A stretch of DNA of 64,000 nucleotides from an uncultured Alphaproteobacteria bacterium. Lineage in GTDB: Bacteria > Pseudomonadota > Alphaproteobacteria > GCA-2731375. The notes beneath the pieces were generated by a model. The model saw only the letters and a list, made by a program, of their open reading frames with translations, was not told where the DNA came from and did not search any database. Where the stretch lies: contig CATOSZ010000002.1 of assembly GCA_951812805.1 (NCBI GenBank), positions 269,111 to 333,110 of the forward strand, read 5' to 3'. Each line of letters opens with the position of its first letter. Position 1 is the first letter of the stretch. Shown in pieces: positions 61,435-64,000 of the stretch. The translations under genes and the position numbers were made by a program.

Positions 61435-62463
61435 GTGGCCAAAGACATGCAATTCGGCATCATGCAGCGGGGCGTGTTTCCCTGGAACGAGGATATGGGC
61501 GCGCGCTTCGGCGAGCTGATGGAACAGGCCTGCACCCTCGACGCGCTCGGCTACGACTCGATCACCACCGGCTCGCACTTCTCGACCTGGCCGCACCGGG
61601 AATTCATGCAGGTACCCTACCTCGCCCGCGTCATGGCCGAGGCGCCGAACCTGCGGCTCAATGCCGGGATCGTGCTGCTGGCCCTGCACAAGCCGCTCGA
61701 GGTGGCGGAGAACTTCGCCGCCCTCGACGTGATGAGCGGCGGCAAGGTGATCTTCGGGGCCGCACTCGGCTACCGCGACGTCGAGTTCAAGGCCTTCGGC
61801 CTGAAGCGGGGCGAGATCGTGCATCGCTTCGAGGAGAACCTCGAAACCGTCCGCCGGCTGTGGTGCGAGGAGAGGGTCACCATGACCGGCTCCCACTTCG
61901 AACTCGACGCGGCCAACGTCTCGCTTCCCTGCGTGCAGAAGCCGCACCCGCCGATCTGGGTCGGCGCCAATGTCGACAACGCGGTGCGCCGGGCCGCCCG
62001 GCTCGGCGACTGCTGGTACATCAACCCGCACCAGACGCTGGCCACCATCGCCCGGCAGATGGAGATCTACCGCGGCGAGCTGGATCGCCTCGGCAAACCG
62101 TTCCCGGCGGAGCTGCCGATGCGGCGCGAAGTGTTCTGCGCACCGACGCACGAGGAGGCGGTGGCGACCGCCGCCCCCTACATCAAGAGCATGTACGACC
62201 TCTATGTCGCCTGGGGCCAGGACAAGGCGATGGCGGAAGGCGACCGCGACATCGACGTCGACTACGAGGAGTTGGCCCGCGACCGCTTCATCGTCGGCGA
62301 CCCCGAGGGCGTCGCGGCGGAGATCCTGCGCTACCGCGAGCTGACCGGCATGAACCACCTGATCATGAGCGTGCAGGGCGTCGGCATGCCGCAGGGCCAG
62401 GTCCTGGACAGCTTCCGCCTGATGGCCGAAGAGGTCTTTCCGAAGGTCCGCGCGGCACTTTAA
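61435..62463 (+). CDS. LLM-class flavin-dependent oxidoreductase
   Basis: The 342-residue luciferase-like TIM barrel has the N-terminal FGIMQRGVFPWNEDMGARF, YDSITTGSHFSTWPHREFM, AGIVLLALHKPLEVAENFA and GGKVIFGAALGYRDVEFKAF. It is an FMN- or F420-linked monooxygenase. The start is a GTG at 61435 with GGAGCGGC upstream. It is the first of a three-gene operon with an aldo/keto reductase and a hydratase; distinct in sequence from the LLM protein at 20951-22063. Confidence 0.88.
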   Translation: MAKDMQFGIMQRGVFPWNEDMGARFGELMEQACTLDALGYDSITTGSHFSTWPHREFMQVPYLARVMAEAPNLRLNAGIVLLALHKPLEVAENFAALDVMSGGKVIFGAALGYRDVEFKAFGLKRGEIVHRFEENLETVRRLWCEERVTMTGSHFELDAANVSLPCVQKPHPPIWVGANVDNAVRRAARLGDCWYINPHQTLATIARQMEIYRGELDRLGKPFPAELPMRREVFCAPTHEEAVATAAPYIKSMYDLYVAWGQDKAMAEGDRDIDVDYEELARDRFIVGDPEGVAAEILRYRELTGMNHLIMSVQGVGMPQGQVLDSFRLMAEEVFPKVRAAL

Positions 62464-62481
62464 ATCGGAGGGAGACGACAC

Positions 62482-63462
62482 ATGCGCTATACCCGCCTCG
62501 GCAACAGCGGGCTGCAGGTCTCGCGACTTTGTTTCGGCACCAACAGCGTCGGCAGGCCCGGCCATCTCGCCTGGGTGATGGGCGAGGACGAAGCCCGGCC
62601 GCTCTTCGCCCAGGCGTTGGAGGCCGGCATCACCTTCTTCGACACCGCCGACATCTATTCGAACGGCGTGTCGGAAGAAGTGACCGGCAAGCTGCTGCGC
62701 GAGCTGGCGCCGCGCGACGAAATCGTGCTGGCGACCAAGGTGCATGGGCCGATGGGCGACAAGCCGACGCAGCAGGGGCTCTCGCGCAAGCACATCATGG
62801 ACGGGATCGACGCGTCCCTCGGCCGGCTCGGCATGGATCATGTCGACCTCTACGTCATCCACCGCTGGGACGACGAGACGCCGATCGAGGAAACCATGCA
62901 GGCCCTCGACGACGTCGTGCGGGCCGGCAAGGCACGTTACATCGGCGCCTCGACCATGTTCGCCTGGCAGTTCGCCAAGGCGCAGGCGGCGGCGGAGCGG
63001 AACGGCTGGCATCGCTTCGTCTCGATGCAGAACTACTACAACCTGATCTACCGGGAGGAGGAGCGCGAGATGATCCCGCTCTGCCTCGACCAGGGGGTCG
63101 GCGTTACGCCATGGAGCCCGCTGGCCCGCGGCTTCCTGGCCGGCAACCGGCACCGCCAGGGCGGCGGCGACACGGTGCGGGCGAAAGCCGATCAGAAGGC
63201 GCACCGCCTGCTCTATACCGACAACGCCTTCGCCATCGCCGACGCGGTGGCCGAGGTCGCGGCGGAGCGCGGGGTGAAGCCGATCCAGGTGGCGCTCGCC
63301 TGGATGCTGCACAAGCCGGGAATTGCCGCGCCGGTCGTCGGCGTCTCCAACGCCGACCAGCTCGTCGAACTGGTCGGCGCCGTCGATGTCGAGGTGAGCG
63401 CCGAGGAGATCGCCCGCCTCGAAGCCCCCTACGAGGCGCAAGACATCAAGGGCATGGACTGA
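62482..63462 (+). CDS. aldo/keto reductase
   Basis: The 326-residue protein has the AKR pattern MRYTRLGNSGLQVSRLCFGT, TFFDTADIYSNGVSEEVTG with catalytic Asp and Tyr, Lys in IVLATKVHGPMGD, and DHVDLYVIHRWDDETPIEE with the His. It reduces an aldehyde or ketone using NADPH. It lies 18 nt after the monooxygenase and overlaps nothing; GGAGGGAG precedes the ATG. Confidence 0.9.
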   Translation: MRYTRLGNSGLQVSRLCFGTNSVGRPGHLAWVMGEDEARPLFAQALEAGITFFDTADIYSNGVSEEVTGKLLRELAPRDEIVLATKVHGPMGDKPTQQGLSRKHIMDGIDASLGRLGMDHVDLYVIHRWDDETPIEETMQALDDVVRAGKARYIGASTMFAWQFAKAQAAAERNGWHRFVSMQNYYNLIYREEEREMIPLCLDQGVGVTPWSPLARGFLAGNRHRQGGGDTVRAKADQKAHRLLYTDNAFAIADAVAEVAAERGVKPIQVALAWMLHKPGIAAPVVGVSNADQLVELVGAVDVEVSAEEIARLEAPYEAQDIKGMD

Positions 63463-63465
63463 GCC

Positions 63466-64000
63466 ATGGTGGAGACCCTCGCCCGCGCGCTGCTGGATCA
63501 CCGCGATGCAGGCCGGCCCCGTGCCGTCGACGGCACGATTCCCGACGTCGCGACGGCCTATGCGGTGCAAGCCGCCGGCACGCGGATCCTGGTCGAGGAG
63601 CGGGGCTGGCGGGCGATCGGCTACAAGATCGCCGCGACCAATGCCGCCTCGCGTGAGATCGTCGGCACGGACACGCCGCTTTTCGGCCGGCTCTACGCCC
63701 AGGCGACCGATCCCACGGGCGTGTGTCTTGACCGCGCCGGGCGCTTCTTCCACGTCCACGAGCCGGAGATCGCGCTGCGCCTCGCACGCACCCTCGATCC
63801 CGCCGCCGCCCCCTTCGATGCCGCCGCCATCGAGGCCGCAACGGCCGCCGTCCTGCCGGCGATCGAAATCATCTCGACCGTGTTCGAGCCCTGGCGCGAG
63901 GCGGGTGCCCGCAATCTGATCGCCGACAACGCGGCGCACGGCCACTGGATCACCGGCGAAGCCGTCGCCGACTGGTCGGCGCTCGATCTGCTGGACGGGG
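63466..64000 (+). CDS. 2-keto-4-pentenoate hydratase family (partial, runs off right edge)
   Basis: The first 178 residues are visible: LARALLDHRDAGRPRAVDG, TAYAVQAAGTRILVEERGW, AIGYKIAATNAASREIVGTD and FHVHEPEIALRLARTLDP with a probable metal-binding Glu pair, then VLPAIEIISTVFEPWREAG. This matches MhpD/fumarylacetoacetase-like hydratases of aromatic meta-cleavage pathways. It starts 3 nt after the AKR stop, so it is cotranscribed. Confidence 0.85.
   Translation, partial: MVETLARALLDHRDAGRPRAVDGTIPDVATAYAVQAAGTRILVEERGWRAIGYKIAATNAASREIVGTDTPLFGRLYAQATDPTGVCLDRAGRFFHVHEPEIALRLARTLDPAAAPFDAAAIEAATAAVLPAIEIISTVFEPWREAGARNLIADNAAHGHWITGEAVADWSALDLLDG

Noticed and set aside
61087..63945. A 952-codon open frame on the minus strand
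   Set aside because: Antisense to pyruvate kinase, the LLM oxidoreductase, the AKR and the hydratase; composition is that of a shadow frame and no domain is visible.

Overview
The window is GC-rich DNA (roughly two thirds G+C) from an alphaproteobacterium, most likely a Rhodospirillales-type organism. The evidence is the gene order gpmI-envC-ctpA-divergent polysaccharide deacetylase-rppH, the DUF6111 and DUF1285 proteins beside cca, and a RepC (RP-C) type plasmid replication gene. No rRNA, tRNA or CRISPR array was seen. The assignment is inference from gene content; no database was searched.

The left 26 kb is an insertion-sequence battlefield. It starts with the 3' part of a truncated TPR/cyclase-type gene (1-482, minus), followed by a broken plasmid replication gene (repC, 821-1604) with a candidate antisense RNA and terminator in front of it. 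An IS21-family element (type 1, 1605-3439) cuts repC. A second IS21-family element (type 2) is present twice in inverted orientation, as copy A (3440-7589, itself split by an IS630 element) and copy B (15775-18749). Between A and B lies an eight-gene operon fragment for a thin, IncI/R64-like type IVb pilus (pilP, pilQ, pilR, pilS, two pilV-like genes, a small exported protein, a pilU-like prepilin peptidase, and a leading gene of unknown function). The secretin and other early pil genes are missing. The repC remnant and conjugation-type pilus genes suggest a decayed plasmid or integrative element merged into a chromosome-like region. Beyond copy B come an FAD oxidoreductase gene that lost its N-terminus and a minus-strand operon (Gfo/Idh/MocA dehydrogenase, luciferase-like monooxygenase, HupE/UreJ protein). 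The start of that operon is hit by a complete second copy of the type 1 IS21 element (23138-25762, 7-bp target duplication).

From 25.9 to 53.4 kb the DNA is mostly ordinary chromosomal housekeeping: a TauD-type dioxygenase; the cell-envelope and glycolysis block rppH/deacetylase/ctpA/envC/gpmI; a hybrid histidine kinase; cca, DUF6111, a Nudix hydrolase and DUF1285; a MoxR-DUF58-BatA/DUF4159-VWA-like cluster; a cupin; a FIST sensor protein; N-formylglutamate amidohydrolase; a lytic transglycosylase; and a small catabolic operon (enoyl-CoA hydratase, SDR, DsbA-like isomerase) facing an orphan TRAP small permease. Two inverted ISAs1-family copies (32881-34089 and 46097-47305), each with a perfect 10-bp target duplication, sit in the kinase C-terminus and in an intergenic region.

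From 53.4 kb to the end there is a lower-GC aminotransferase class V gene whose last codons are cut off by a complete IS66 element (54758-57298, 8-bp duplication). It is followed by acyl-CoA dehydrogenase, glycerate 2-kinase and pyruvate kinase (a glycerate-to-pyruvate route), then a catabolic operon with a flavin monooxygenase, an aldo/keto reductase and a 2-keto-4-pentenoate hydratase-like gene running off the right edge.

The most unusual items are: the IS-bracketed pilus operon with its paired PilV-like proteins sharing a C-terminal CxGC end; the ~600-bp passenger segment inside both type 2 IS21 copies (IS256 relic plus a 107-nt hairpin); the doubly damaged repC with its antisense leader; and two independent IS insertions that each replace only the last few codons of a gene.
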